Positions 16,340 to 25,063 of a stretch of DNA of 31,573 bases are shown one piece after another; position 1 is the stretch's first letter; every line of letters starts with the position of its first letter. Origin of the DNA: JAZDLC01 sp043802345. Its GTDB lineage: Bacteria; Planctomycetota; B15-G4; JADJEK01. The stretch spans positions 1 through 31,573 of the forward strand of contig JAZDLC010000309.1 in the NCBI GenBank assembly GCA_043802345.1. The letters run 5' to 3'. A program made the position numbers and the translations under genes. Below the pieces are notes generated by a model. The model ran no database searches and was not told the origin of the DNA. It was given only the letters and a program-made list of their open reading frames with translations.

Positions 16340-17812
16340 TCAGTCGAGCGCCTTGTCGAGCGCTTCTTCCATCCGGGAGAGAGAAAACGGCTTCTCCAGG
16401 ATGCCCTGGATCGGCAAGCTCTGCGGCAGCTCCCTGGCCTTTTCCCGTCCGAGCCCGGTCGAGATCATCACCTTGATTCCCGGATTCAACCGCCGCATCT
16501 CCTCCAGCGTGGAGGGCCCATCCAGCTCGGCCATGCAGAGGTCGAGCAATACGAGGTCGATCGGCGGATCGCCCGAGCGGACCATCTCGAGAGCCTCCAT
16601 TCCGCCCTGCGCGGTGAGAGCCGTGCAGTCGAGCCGCTCCAGCATGGCCGCGGCGACTTCGCGCACGATCTGCTCGTCATCCACCACCAGCACGGTCGCC
16701 CGTTTCCGGGGGCGTGGCTCCTTGTCCTCGCGCTGCTCCTCTGAAAGTTCCCGGTTGGCATCCTCGAGGGGCAGGAGGACGCGGAGCAGCACCGTCTCGC
16801 CGTCATCATCTGATTCGAGCGCTCCTCCATGGTCGATCGCGATGCGGCGGGCGACCTCGAGCGAGCGACCCGTCTCATCCGGGTCTGTTGCCGCGCGGAG
16901 ATGGCAAGCCTCCAGCAGGGCGTACCGGCCCGGCTGCAAGCGCTGTCCACCCATCTGCCGCTCCTGGTCGAGCTGCAGCGTACTCGCGTCAAAGGCGCAC
17001 CGGCCTGTGCGTCCGGCGTGCGCCGCCGCCTGCAGCAGCAGGGTCGCCGCAAGCTGTTCCAGCTGGACCGGATCGCCCCGCACGGTCCCCAGGTCGTCCG
17101 CGAGGGAGATTCCCATCCTCTCCGACGGCGGCAGGTCGTGCCGGATCAAAAGCGTGACCCGGTCGATGACGCCCCGGAGCGGTTCGCTCCGGCACTCCGG
17201 CTCGCCCCGGCCGGCGAATCGGAGCAGACGGCGGGCCAGGTCGGCGGCGGCCCGTGAGGAGCCTTCGAGGATCTCGAGAGCGCGCCGGTGGGTCTGATCC
17301 TGCTGCAGTTCCTCGCGCAGCAGCGCGGCGATGTTCATGGCGGCGGAGAGCTGGTTGTTCAGATCGTGCGCCACGCCGGCGGCCACGATGCCGAGCATGC
17401 CCAGCCGGTCGATGCGCGCGGCCTCCTGGCGGTCCCGCGCGCTGTCCCCGCTCGGCAAGAGACGCACCAGCAGCTGCTTCTTGCCGGACCCCAGCGGGGC
17501 GACGACAAGATCGATCAGGTGCCCTTCGTCCTCACCGGCGCGCCAGACCGTCTTGCCCGGCAGGCGCAACGACCCTCCGGAAAGGCTGATCTTCAGGAGA
17601 TCCACCGCCGACTCATCCAGCGAACAGGGAGGAGCGGTGAGACTCTCGAGGGCCCGTCCGGTGAACTCCTTCCAGGTCACCCCGTCCCGGGCCAGACCGT
17701 CCGCGAAGGCCTGGTTTGCCAGCAGGATGATGCCGGACCGGTCCAGGATCGCCGCCGGCTCGTCCAGGGCGTCCAGGAAGTCTTTCTGGACGTGGTCCTC
17801 GGCTTGGTTCAT
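16340..17812 (-). CDS. Hybrid histidine kinase/response regulator with degenerate ATPase domain
   Basis: The 490-residue product has a PAS-like N-terminal segment (residues about 10-120, LDALDEPAAILDRSGIILLA). A HisKA-type dimerisation helix follows with the phospho-accepting H149 (IVAAGVAHDLNNQLSAAMNI), then an ATPase-like region at about 210-350. A C-terminal receiver domain has acidic D378/D379, phospho-accepting D424 (LVLLDL), T452 and K474 (LEKPF). The ATPase region lacks the expected N-box asparagine (LLLQAAAHA where LLxNAxxA is typical), and its glycine-rich box is poor (TGRSLEVARRIAIDHGG). GGAG five bases upstream supports the ATG at 17812. It has no membrane segment, so it is probably a cytoplasmic signalling protein. 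Whether it autophosphorylates is doubtful. Confidence 0.85.
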   Translation of the reverse strand: MNQAEDHVQKDFLDALDEPAAILDRSGIILLANQAFADGLARDGVTWKEFTGRALESLTAPPCSLDESAVDLLKISLSGGSLRLPGKTVWRAGEDEGHLIDLVVAPLGSGKKQLLVRLLPSGDSARDRQEAARIDRLGMLGIVAAGVAHDLNNQLSAAMNIAALLREELQQDQTHRRALEILEGSSRAAADLARRLLRFAGRGEPECRSEPLRGVIDRVTLLIRHDLPPSERMGISLADDLGTVRGDPVQLEQLAATLLLQAAAHAGRTGRCAFDASTLQLDQERQMGGQRLQPGRYALLEACHLRAATDPDETGRSLEVARRIAIDHGGALESDDDGETVLLRVLLPLEDANRELSEEQREDKEPRPRKRATVLVVDDEQIVREVAAAMLERLDCTALTAQGGMEALEMVRSGDPPIDLVLLDLCMAELDGPSTLEEMRRLNPGIKVMISTGLGREKARELPQSLPIQGILEKPFSLSRMEEALDKALD

Positions 17813-17977
17813 GCTGTCTTCTCCGGCCCTCCGTGAGGTATGTTTCGAGCCTGCGGAAGGCTATCGGGCGTGCCGTCCCGAGCTGATACCAATAGCCCTT
17901 CGGCGGAATCGCCGCACCAGTGATGATCCCATGAGTGAAAAGACCGGACACAGCGCCGTCAAGGTGGTCATGCTACC

Positions 17978-18649
17978 GTGGGATGGCGGCAAGTGCTGAA
18001 GGGATGCGTTCTCCTGGGCTTTCTCGCGGGGTTGCTCCCGGCCTGCGGGAGCACGGGCGACGTGCCCCAGCTTCGGAGCGGCTCCGTGGGAGTCGGTTCC
18101 TCCTCCGAGCTGGAGCGTCTGATCGACTCAGTGCACGGCGGTCTGGTGGCTCTGGTTCTGGATCCGGTGGCGCCGGGCCGGCCCCATCGGGTGGTTCTGG
18201 CAGCCCAGGTCGAGACCTCTCCCGCGGCGGTGCGCAGGGCCCTGATCGAGGTGGAAACCTATCCCGATACGGTGGACCAGGTGGTCGGGGTGGTCGTGAG
18301 GGAACGGTCGAGCAAGCGGATCGTGTTCGACATGGAGCTGGAGCTGCCTTTCCAGAACCTGCACTACGGTCTGGAATACGACATCCGAGATCCGCTCCGG
18401 GTGGATGTGGTCGGCATCAGCGGAGCCCTGGAGGGGGGACGCTGGTGCTGGGAACTGAAGGCAAGGAATGACGGAACCGTCGTGGTCTACACCTCCGAGT
18501 GCGATCTCTCCGACGGCTCGGGTCTTTTGCTGGAACAGCTTCTGGCGATGCATCCTGACCTTCAGGAGGGGATGGCGTTTGCACAGGGAATGCGGCTTCT
18601 GCGGACAATCTGCGAGCAGGCGCGGCGGCTCGATCGGCGGGATCCGTGA
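17978..18649 (+). CDS. Lipoprotein with START/SRPBCC-like domain
   Basis: The GTG start at 17978 is preceded by AAGGTGG at 17961-17967. The 223-residue product opens with a lipoprotein signal (VLLGFLAGLLPACGS, lipobox LPAC, lipidated C23). The body resembles a START-like (polyketide cyclase/coenzyme Q-binding) fold: AAQVETSPAAVRRALIEVET, then YPDTVDQVVGVVVRERSS, alternating strands, and a long C-terminal helix MAFAQGMRLLRTICEQARR. Such domains bind hydrophobic ligands. A membrane-anchored lipid-binding role is inferred. It is the first gene of a long plus-strand run and is divergent from the hybrid kinase, with 165 bases between them. The Memo-like gene follows after 31 bases. Confidence 0.7.
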   Translation: MGWRQVLKGCVLLGFLAGLLPACGSTGDVPQLRSGSVGVGSSSELERLIDSVHGGLVALVLDPVAPGRPHRVVLAAQVETSPAAVRRALIEVETYPDTVDQVVGVVVRERSSKRIVFDMELELPFQNLHYGLEYDIRDPLRVDVVGISGALEGGRWCWELKARNDGTVVVYTSECDLSDGSGLLLEQLLAMHPDLQEGMAFAQGMRLLRTICEQARRLDRRDP

Positions 18650-18680
18650 AAGGGGCCGCTCCATTCGATAGGCTGGCTCC

Positions 18681-19922
18681 ATGTCAAAACCGAAGCTGAG
18701 ACTCGTCGAGGTGATTCCCACCGAGCAGGATGGGCATCCGACCTACGCGCTACGGGATCCGACCGGGATCGCCACCGACACGGTGATGGTCTCACCGGGG
18801 GTGGCCTATATCCTGCAGCGCTTCGATGGAAACCACACGCTCGAGGATATCCAGGCCGAGCTGAAGGAGGCGGTGAGGGAAGAGGTCCCGATCCGGAACC
18901 TTCGCCGCCTGGCGGACTCCCTGGACAAGGCGCACTTCCTCGTCGGCCCGCGCTTCCTGGCGCATCGAGAAGCGGTTCTCGGGGAATACCGTTCGGCTGA
19001 ATGCCGCACGCCCGCGCTCGCCGGTCAGGCTTACCCCGAGACGCGTGAGGATCTGTTCCGCTGGTACGAGGAACTGCAGGCTCCGAATTTTGCGCCCGTG
19101 GCAGGTGCGGGGGAGCTGCTCGGTTTCGCGGCGCCCCACATCGATCCGCAGTTCGGGGGAGCTGCCGCGAAGCTGGTCCATGCAATACACCGGCGGCGTT
19201 CTCCAGACGTCGATACGGTGGTGGTGCTGGGGACCGGCCACTGCGCGGAGCGCGAGCTGTACACGATCACCCGCCAGCATTACGGGACGCCGATCGGCAA
19301 GGTGAGGACCGACCGGGACTTGGCCGATGGCCTCCTGTCAAAGGTGGGTGAGACCGCGCTGCTGGGAGAGGAGTTCCAGCACCTGGCGGAGCACTCCGTG
19401 GAATTCCAGGCTCTCTTCCTGCGTCTTGCGGGCGGCCAGGAGGGCGGCTCTGACGAGCCGCCGATGATTCTTCCGGTGCTGGTCGGGACGTTCATTCCGT
19501 TCCTGGAATCGGGGACGGAGCCTTATGCCGATGCGCGGGTCCGGGGGTTCGTGGAAGGGCTCCTGGAGGAGATCGATCGACTGGGCCGGAAGGTGTCCTT
19601 CCTCGCTTCGATCGACCTCGCGCACATGGGGCCGCGTTACGGTGATGCGGATGGCCTGACACCGGAGCAGATGGTCAGGGTGGAGCTGGCCGATCGGAAG
19701 CTGCTGAGGTACGCGGAGCGTGGCGACGCGGAAGGTTTCTTCCAGCACCACCGCGAGACGGGTGACTCGCGTCGCGTTTGCGGCTTCTCGGCGCTCTACA
19801 CCCTGCTGCGGCTGCTTCCGGGCGCGCGCGGCCAGATCGCGGCCTACACCCAGACCACCTTCCCCGGGAGTCACGACACGGTCTCCCACTGCGCCATGTT
19901 GTTCGAACGCTCGCCGGACTGA
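18681..19922 (+). CDS. amrB: Memo-family protein (AmmeMemoRadiSam system protein B) with PqqD-like N-terminal domain
   Basis: Residues about 145-413 match the Memo fold, which is related to extradiol dioxygenases: GFAAPHIDPQFGG (H153), VVVLGTGHCAERE (H187), LAEHSVEFQALFL (H238), FLASIDLAHMGPRYGD and RRVCGFSALYTLLRLL (C367). These residues correspond by pattern to the metal-site histidines and cysteine of Memo proteins. Ahead of this, residues about 30-90 (VMVSPGVAYILQRFDGNHTL, then a helical segment ending LDKAHFLVGPRF) resemble a PqqD-like winged helix. Partners AMMECR1 and the AmrS-type radical SAM protein are not in the window. The biochemical role of bacterial Memo proteins is unsettled, so only the family is assigned. 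It stands 31 bases after the lipoprotein and 30 bases before queF. Confidence 0.85.
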   Translation: MSKPKLRLVEVIPTEQDGHPTYALRDPTGIATDTVMVSPGVAYILQRFDGNHTLEDIQAELKEAVREEVPIRNLRRLADSLDKAHFLVGPRFLAHREAVLGEYRSAECRTPALAGQAYPETREDLFRWYEELQAPNFAPVAGAGELLGFAAPHIDPQFGGAAAKLVHAIHRRRSPDVDTVVVLGTGHCAERELYTITRQHYGTPIGKVRTDRDLADGLLSKVGETALLGEEFQHLAEHSVEFQALFLRLAGGQEGGSDEPPMILPVLVGTFIPFLESGTEPYADARVRGFVEGLLEEIDRLGRKVSFLASIDLAHMGPRYGDADGLTPEQMVRVELADRKLLRYAERGDAEGFFQHHRETGDSRRVCGFSALYTLLRLLPGARGQIAAYTQTTFPGSHDTVSHCAMLFERSPD

Positions 19923-19952
19923 TCAGCGGCGTTTTGCTAGTTGAGGAAGCCC

Positions 19953-20309
19953 ATGTCGACCAAACCTTCCAGAGCGCTCGAGACCTTCCCGAATCCCAAG
20001 CGGGGCCGCCCGTACGAGATCTCCTTCGAAGTTCCTGAGTTCACCTGCCTGTGCCCGAAGACCGGCCAGCCGGACTTCGCCACCCTGACGATCCGCTATG
20101 TTCCGGCGGAACTGTGCGTGGAGCTGAAATCGCTCAAGCTGTACATCTGGTCGTTCCGCGAGGAGGGGCATTTTCACGAGGACGTCACGAACAGGATTCT
20201 CGACGACCTGGTGGTGGCCACGGCTCCTACCTGGATGGAAGTGGAGGGGGACTTCAACGTGCGCGGAGGCATCCGCACGGTGGTGAAGGTGGCCCACGGC
20301 CAGCGGTAG
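19953..20309 (+). CDS. queF: NADPH-dependent 7-cyano-7-deazaguanine reductase QueF
   Basis: QueF reduces preQ0 to preQ1 in queuosine tRNA-modification synthesis. The 118-residue size fits the short, single-domain (type I) form. VPEFTCLCPKTGQPDFATLT carries the catalytic cysteine (C34) and aspartate (D41). ELKSLKLYIWSFREEGHFHE is the family signature for NADPH binding and substrate contact. The ATG at 19953 has AGGA five bases upstream and is preferred to the in-frame TTG at 19941. Other queuosine genes (queC, queD, queE) are not present here, so the gene sits apart from its usual partners. The MinD-like ATPase gene starts 13 bases downstream. Confidence 0.96.
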   Translation: MSTKPSRALETFPNPKRGRPYEISFEVPEFTCLCPKTGQPDFATLTIRYVPAELCVELKSLKLYIWSFREEGHFHEDVTNRILDDLVVATAPTWMEVEGDFNVRGGIRTVVKVAHGQR

Positions 20310-20322
20310 GGTCGGGCCAGGC

Positions 20323-21087
20323 ATGACCAGCATCCTCTCCATCCACTCCTACCGAGGCGGCACCGGGAAGAGCAATATCTCCGCCAACCTCGCGTATCTG
20401 GGGGCGCTCGCCGGCAAGCGGATCGCGCTCCTCGACACGGACGTTGCCTCCCCGGGGGTTCACTTCTTGTTCGGCCTGGAGCGAGAGAGGATTACCCACA
20501 CGCTGACCGACTTCCTGTTCGGAAAGTGCGAGCTGGAAGACGCCGCCTACGACATGGGGTGCGCGGTGGGGCTTGACCCGGAAGGGGATGGTGCTCTGTT
20601 CCTGCTCCCGTCCAGCATGAACATCGAGGCGATATCAAGGGTGGTGGCTGACGGGTACGACGTCTCGCGGTTGAACGACGAGTTCAAGGTGTTGGGGGAG
20701 AGCCTCGAGCTTGACTTCCTGATCATCGACTCCCATCCGGGCTTGAATCGGGAGACGATGCTGACCACCGCGGTCTCCGATACGTTGTTGATCGTGCTCC
20801 GGCCCGACCGGCAGGACTACCACGGCACTGCGGTGATGCTCGGGGTCGCCTCGAGGCTCAAGGTCCCGCGGGTGTTCACGCTCGCCAACAAGGTCTCGCG
20901 GCGTCTCGATCGGGACTTGATCCGGGCCCGGATCGAGAAGGCCTACGGCTACGAGATGCTGGCCGCGCTGCCCCTGGATGAGGACATGGCCTGCCTGGCC
21001 AGCGAGGGGCTGTTCGTGCAGCTCTTCCCCGACCACTCCCTCACCCGTCAGCTCCGCGAGGTCGCGAAAAGACTCCTCGGATCCTGA
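20323..21087 (+). CDS. MinD/ParA-like ATPase
   Basis: The 254-residue product opens with a deviant Walker A motif (SYRGGTGKSNISANLAYLGA, RGGTGKS at residues 11-17). It continues with KRIALLDTDVASPGVHFLFG (switch/Walker A' region) and LDFLIIDSHPGLNRETMLTT (Walker B-like). VLRPDRQDYHGTAVMLGVAS and RVFTLANKVSRR complete the MinD/ParA/SIMIBI pattern. Such ATPases position proteins or structures on membranes or nucleoid, or act in cofactor assembly. No MinC/MinE, ParB or flagellar gene is adjacent, so the cargo is unknown. The C-terminus (TRQLREVAKRLLGS) is basic and helical and could be a membrane-targeting helix, which is speculative. It lies 13 bases after queF. Confidence 0.85.
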   Translation: MTSILSIHSYRGGTGKSNISANLAYLGALAGKRIALLDTDVASPGVHFLFGLERERITHTLTDFLFGKCELEDAAYDMGCAVGLDPEGDGALFLLPSSMNIEAISRVVADGYDVSRLNDEFKVLGESLELDFLIIDSHPGLNRETMLTTAVSDTLLIVLRPDRQDYHGTAVMLGVASRLKVPRVFTLANKVSRRLDRDLIRARIEKAYGYEMLAALPLDEDMACLASEGLFVQLFPDHSLTRQLREVAKRLLGS

Positions 21088-21265
21088 AGCTCCGTGCTGC
21101 ACCACTTTCTTCGGTCTTCGGGTCATGGCGGGTGGATCGGGGGGAGCGGCACTGCCGGAAGGCGGGAGGAGATCGCGGTTTTCGAGTTCTCAATACCGGG
21201 CAGAATCGACGCCAGAGTTTCTATGCTGGGGCGTTTGCCAACCGAGTCCACATGTTGGAGGTGGT

Positions 21266-22396
21266 GTGCTCAGGATTGCTGGATTGGACGTCCTCGACGT
21301 GGAAATCCCTTTTCGCTTTACCTTCCGGCACGCGCTGTCGGAGCGGTCGGTGGGGCACAGCGTGCTGGTGCGGGCGCGGGACGATGTTGGGGGGGTGGGT
21401 TACGGCGAGTGTGTTCCGCGCAGCTACGTGACTGGCGAGACGCCGGAATCGGTGCGGGACGCTCTGTCCGGCAGGCTGCTGAAGCAGTTCGAGGGGGCGA
21501 GTTTCGGTTCGTTCGAGGAGTTGGTGGAAGGTCTGCGGGCGCAACTCGAGGGTTTGCCGCGCGGGAGCCACGCGGCGTTCTGCGCCCTGGAGTTGGCGCT
21601 TCTTGACCTTGGCGGGAAGGTCTTCGGCGAGTCGGCAGGCTCCGTGTTGGGGCCCATCCGGAACAGGGAGGTGCGATACTCAGGCGTCGTCTCGGCGGAC
21701 GGAGTGGAGCGGGTCGCAAAGACGCTGAAGGGTCTGGCCGGTTTCGGGTTTTCGGCCGTGAAGGTCAAGGTGGGTGAGAGCCTGGAGATCGATCGGCAAG
21801 TGCTCGCCGCCGCCCGGGAGACGCTCGGTGAGAGCTGCTCCCTCCGAGTGGACGCCAACTGTGCCTGGAACGCCGAGCAGGCGCTCTCCCACCTCGAGGC
21901 GCTGGCCGAGTTCCGGTTGGATGGAGTGGAGCAGCCGCTGCCGAAAGACGATCTGGAAGGACTGGTCTGGCTCACGGAGCGATCTCCCGTGAAGGTGATC
22001 GTGGACGAGTCGCTGGCATCTCTCGACGACGCCCGCACGCTGGCCGACCGGAAGGCGTGCCACGCATTCAACATCCGCATCTCCAAGTGCGGTGGGTTGA
22101 TCAACTCCGCGCGGATCAGGGATCTCGGCGCGGAAGCCGGGATCGGTTGCCAGCTCGGCGCGCAGGTGGGCGAAACAGCCTTGCTGTCCGCGGCGGGGCG
22201 GCAGTTCGCAACGAGAAGTGAGAACGTGCTCTTCCTGGAGGGTTCCTACGGGAACCTGCTGCTGGAAGAGGACGTGGGCCGCTCCGACATCACCATCGGT
22301 CGAGGCGGAATCGCACCCTGCCTGGAAGCACCCGGACTGGGAGTGGAAGTCGATCCTGACCGCCTGGAGCGCTGGATCTTGTCGAGGGAGCACTGA
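21266..22396 (+). CDS. Enolase-superfamily enzyme (muconate cycloisomerase/dipeptide epimerase-like)
   Basis: Enolase-superfamily enzymes abstract a proton next to a carboxylate, giving racemisation, epimerisation, cycloisomerisation or dehydration. The catalytic set is complete in the 376-residue product: KxK lysines K166/K168 (FSAVKVKVGES), metal ligands D196 (LRVDANCAWN), E222 (GVEQPL) and D247 (VIVDESL), and the opposing K274 (NIRISKCGG). This pattern belongs to the muconate-lactonizing/OSB-synthase/dipeptide-epimerase subgroup; the exact reaction cannot be chosen from sequence. The best start is GTG at 21266, but GGAGGT lies only three bases upstream, unusually close; the frame is open further upstream to an ATG at 21125 in poorly conserved-looking sequence. 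The GH3-family gene starts one base after its stop. Confidence 0.85.
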   Translation: MLRIAGLDVLDVEIPFRFTFRHALSERSVGHSVLVRARDDVGGVGYGECVPRSYVTGETPESVRDALSGRLLKQFEGASFGSFEELVEGLRAQLEGLPRGSHAAFCALELALLDLGGKVFGESAGSVLGPIRNREVRYSGVVSADGVERVAKTLKGLAGFGFSAVKVKVGESLEIDRQVLAAARETLGESCSLRVDANCAWNAEQALSHLEALAEFRLDGVEQPLPKDDLEGLVWLTERSPVKVIVDESLASLDDARTLADRKACHAFNIRISKCGGLINSARIRDLGAEAGIGCQLGAQVGETALLSAAGRQFATRSENVLFLEGSYGNLLLEEDVGRSDITIGRGGIAPCLEAPGLGVEVDPDRLERWILSREH

Positions 22397-22397
22397 C

Positions 22398-24098
22398 ATG
22401 TCTCAGGTAGCTTCGTTCTTCGTGAAGTTCGTGGGCAGGGCTTCCGCCCGGCGTTTCGAACAGGCGACCTCCGATCCAGTGGGCGCGCAGCAGCGCAAGC
22501 TGCGGCAGATCCTTCGGCGGAACCGGGATACCGAGTACGGAAGGGAATACGGATTCGGTTCCATCTCGACCCTGGCGGAGTACCAGGCGGCTCTCCCGGT
22601 GGTGACCTACGAAGACATCAAGGAGCGAGTGGATCGAGTCACCCGGGGGGAGAAAAATGTCCTGACCGCCGAGGATCCGGTGATGTTCGCCAAGACCTCC
22701 GGAACTGCGGGGGATGCCAAGTACATTCCGGTGACGCCGACCTGCCAGGGCCGCGATCACTCGGATCAGATGCGGACCTGGTTCTACCACGCCATCAAGG
22801 ACCATCCGGGCGTCTTCAGCGGCAAGGCGATGAGTCTCGTCTCGCCCGCCGTGGAAGGGCACACCCCGAGCGGCGTGCCGTTCGGTTCCACCAGCGGCAA
22901 CATCTACAAGAACATGCCCGGCGTGATCCGGGGCACCTACGCCGTCCCGTACCGCGTGTTCGAGATCGAGGACTACGAGACCAAGTACTACGTGCTGATG
23001 CGGCTCGGACTGCAGATGAACGTGACGCTGATGGCCACGGCCAACCCCTCGTCGATCATCAAGCTGTGCGAGATGGCGAACACGCACGCCGACAACCTGT
23101 TGCGAGACCTCGCCGACGGAACGCTGCGCCCGGAGCTGGAGATTGATCCGGCGATCCTGTGGGAGATCAAGACCGTGCTTCGCCCCCGCAAGGCATGGGC
23201 GAAGCAGCTCGAGGAGGCGCGAAAGCTGCGGAACGGCCGCCTGCTGCCGTTGGACTACTGGCCGAACCTGACCATGATCGGCTGCTGGAAGGGCGGCACG
23301 GTCGGCTCCTACCTGCAGCGCTTCCCCGACTGGTTCTGGCCGGGGAACGACGACCCGGTGGTCCCTGTTCGCGACTGGGGATACCTCTCCTCGGAAGCCC
23401 GTGGCAGCATTCCGCTCTCGGATCACGGGTCTGGCGGGGTGCTCACGGTCGGCACGAACGTCTACGAGTTCGTCGAGGCCATCGAACTGGAAAGCGCCCC
23501 GGACAATCCGCAATCCTGGAACTTCCTGGGCGTGGATCAGCTCGACGTGGGGCAGGAGTACTACATCTTCATCACCACCACCGGGGGCCTGTACCGGTAC
23601 GACATCAACGACGTGATCTGCGTGGTCGGCAAGTACAACGAGACTCCGCTGATCACCTTCCGGCGCAAGGGACGGGGCGCGACCAGCATCACCGGCGAGA
23701 AGGTCACGGTCAACCAGGTCATCGAGGCCTTCGAGCGCTCCATGAGAGACGTTGGCGTGGCGATCGAGCATTTCAAGGTGGAGGCGGACGTGGAGAAGGC
23801 CCACTACCGCTTCATGGTCGAGGCTCGCAACGGCGTCGACGAGGCGAGCAGGCGCCCCCTTCTGCGCGCCCTGGAGGAAAATCTCTCCCGGCTGAACATC
23901 GAGTACGAAGCGAAGCGCAAGAGCCTGCGGCTGGGACCTCCCCGGCTGCTGGTCATGAAGGCGGGCTGGTATGACCGGGAGAAGAAGGCGCTGATTGCCG
24001 AGGGGAAACGGCTGTTCCAGGCCAAGACCATCTGCCTCTCCCAGAAGAAGAGCGAGGTCAACGACGAGGTGGAGGCCGTGGTGCCATGGGAGTCGTGA
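22398..24098 (+). CDS. GH3 family acyl-adenylating/amido-ligase homolog
   Basis: GH3 proteins, best known in plants, belong to the adenylate-forming superfamily and join carboxylic acids such as jasmonate or auxin to amino acids. The ATG at 22398 has GAGGGAG seven bases upstream. The 566-residue product has KTSGTAGDAKYIPVT (about residues 99-113) as the ATP/AMP-binding P-loop-like motif. SFFVKFVGRASARRFEQATS at the N-terminus, YGREYGFGSI, TTTGGLYRYDINDVI (adenylate-binding strand) and TSITGEKVTVNQVIEAF (hinge to the C-terminal lobe) all fit GH3. Bacterial members are mostly uncharacterised. The tight packing with an upstream enolase-type enzyme (1-base gap) and a downstream hydrolase (13-base overlap) suggests one pathway. 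The acyl and amine substrates are unknown. Confidence 0.9.
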   Translation: MSQVASFFVKFVGRASARRFEQATSDPVGAQQRKLRQILRRNRDTEYGREYGFGSISTLAEYQAALPVVTYEDIKERVDRVTRGEKNVLTAEDPVMFAKTSGTAGDAKYIPVTPTCQGRDHSDQMRTWFYHAIKDHPGVFSGKAMSLVSPAVEGHTPSGVPFGSTSGNIYKNMPGVIRGTYAVPYRVFEIEDYETKYYVLMRLGLQMNVTLMATANPSSIIKLCEMANTHADNLLRDLADGTLRPELEIDPAILWEIKTVLRPRKAWAKQLEEARKLRNGRLLPLDYWPNLTMIGCWKGGTVGSYLQRFPDWFWPGNDDPVVPVRDWGYLSSEARGSIPLSDHGSGGVLTVGTNVYEFVEAIELESAPDNPQSWNFLGVDQLDVGQEYYIFITTTGGLYRYDINDVICVVGKYNETPLITFRRKGRGATSITGEKVTVNQVIEAFERSMRDVGVAIEHFKVEADVEKAHYRFMVEARNGVDEASRRPLLRALEENLSRLNIEYEAKRKSLRLGPPRLLVMKAGWYDREKKALIAEGKRLFQAKTICLSQKKSEVNDEVEAVVPWES

Positions 24099-25063
24099 GG
24101 GAGGCGGAAGGCCTCTCCGCCGGCCAGGCGAGTCTCCCAGGCGACTGTATCACCGTCACGTCCCGCGACGGTCTGGAGCTGGTCGTGGGAGCCTTCCCGG
24201 CGGAGGGGCCGGGTCCGGTGGTGGTTCTGGTGCACGGAATCTCCAGCCACCTCGGATGGTACCGCCTGCTCGCGCAGGATCTCTGCGGGAGGGGGATTTC
24301 GGTGTACGCTCCCGACCGCCGGGGATGTGGGCTGTCGCCCGGTCCAAGGGGGCACATGAGCAGCTGGAAACTGGTTGTGGATGACCTTCACCGGGTGGCG
24401 GCGGAGGCCGCCCGGCGGCACCCCGGCCGTCCCATCCATCTGCTCGGCATCTCGCTCGGCGGCGTCTTCTGCACCGGCGCGGTCCTCGAGCGCCCGAAGC
24501 TCTACGCCAGCCTGCTCGCCTCCGCTCCAGGATTCTCGAGCCGGTTCGGGATACCGCTTCTGCGCCGCCTGAAGGTGCTCAAGCGATCGTTCACCAGGCC
24601 GACGCGGCTCTACCCGCTCCCCTTCGGCGTGGACGCCCTCACCGACAACCCGGACTGGAAGCCGGTCCTTTTGAGCGACCCGCTCCGAACGAGGAGAGTG
24701 TCGGCCCGCTTCCTGGTGGAGATGTTCCGCATGCAGCAGAAGACCTCGCGAGGGTTCCGGTCCGTGTGGCCGCCAGCGCTGATATTTCTCGCCGAAGAGG
24801 ACGCCCTGATCGACAACGAGGCGATCCTGCGCATGTTCTCCTCCGTGAACAGGACTCCGCTCAGGATCGAGATCTTCGCGGGCGCGACCCACATTCTGCC
24901 CGCCTCGAGGCCCCGGGTTTCCTTCTGCGATCGCCTGCAGCGCTGGTTCGAGGGGGAGTACCTGGAGACGCCGGAAGGCCGGAAGATCGTCCGGGTTCCC
25001 GCGGCCCGTTCCGCCCGGGAGGATCTCACGCCTCCGCCAGAGTTCGATGGACCGGCACCGTGA
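24086..25063 (+). CDS. Alpha/beta hydrolase (monoacylglycerol lipase/lysophospholipase-like)
   Basis: The 325-residue product has the alpha/beta hydrolase elements in order: VVVLVHGISSHLGWYRLLAQ (oxyanion HG, residues 50-51), then VYAPDRRGCGLSPGPRGHMS. GISLGG holds the nucleophile S123, ALIFLAEEDALIDNEAIL the acid D239, and EIFAGATHILPASRPR the base H269. The GPRGH segment and overall arrangement resemble serine aminopeptidase S33/monoacylglycerol lipase-type hydrolases that cut acyl esters. The ATG at 24086 overlaps the end of the GH3-family gene by 13 bases, and its stop overlaps the next start by four. No signal peptide is seen, so it probably acts in the cytoplasm on a lipid or acyl conjugate. 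Confidence 0.88.
   Translation: MGVVREAEGLSAGQASLPGDCITVTSRDGLELVVGAFPAEGPGPVVVLVHGISSHLGWYRLLAQDLCGRGISVYAPDRRGCGLSPGPRGHMSSWKLVVDDLHRVAAEAARRHPGRPIHLLGISLGGVFCTGAVLERPKLYASLLASAPGFSSRFGIPLLRRLKVLKRSFTRPTRLYPLPFGVDALTDNPDWKPVLLSDPLRTRRVSARFLVEMFRMQQKTSRGFRSVWPPALIFLAEEDALIDNEAILRMFSSVNRTPLRIEIFAGATHILPASRPRVSFCDRLQRWFEGEYLETPEGRKIVRVPAARSAREDLTPPPEFDGPAP

Noticed and set aside
17931..17999. 22-codon open frame ending GGKC before the START-like lipoprotein
   Set aside because: Considered as a leader or modified-peptide precursor. It has no clear ribosome site, overlaps the lipoprotein start, and lies far from the radical SAM gene.
22290..23804. 504-residue minus-strand frame
   Set aside because: It is antisense to the GH3-family gene, which has a good ribosome site and family motifs.
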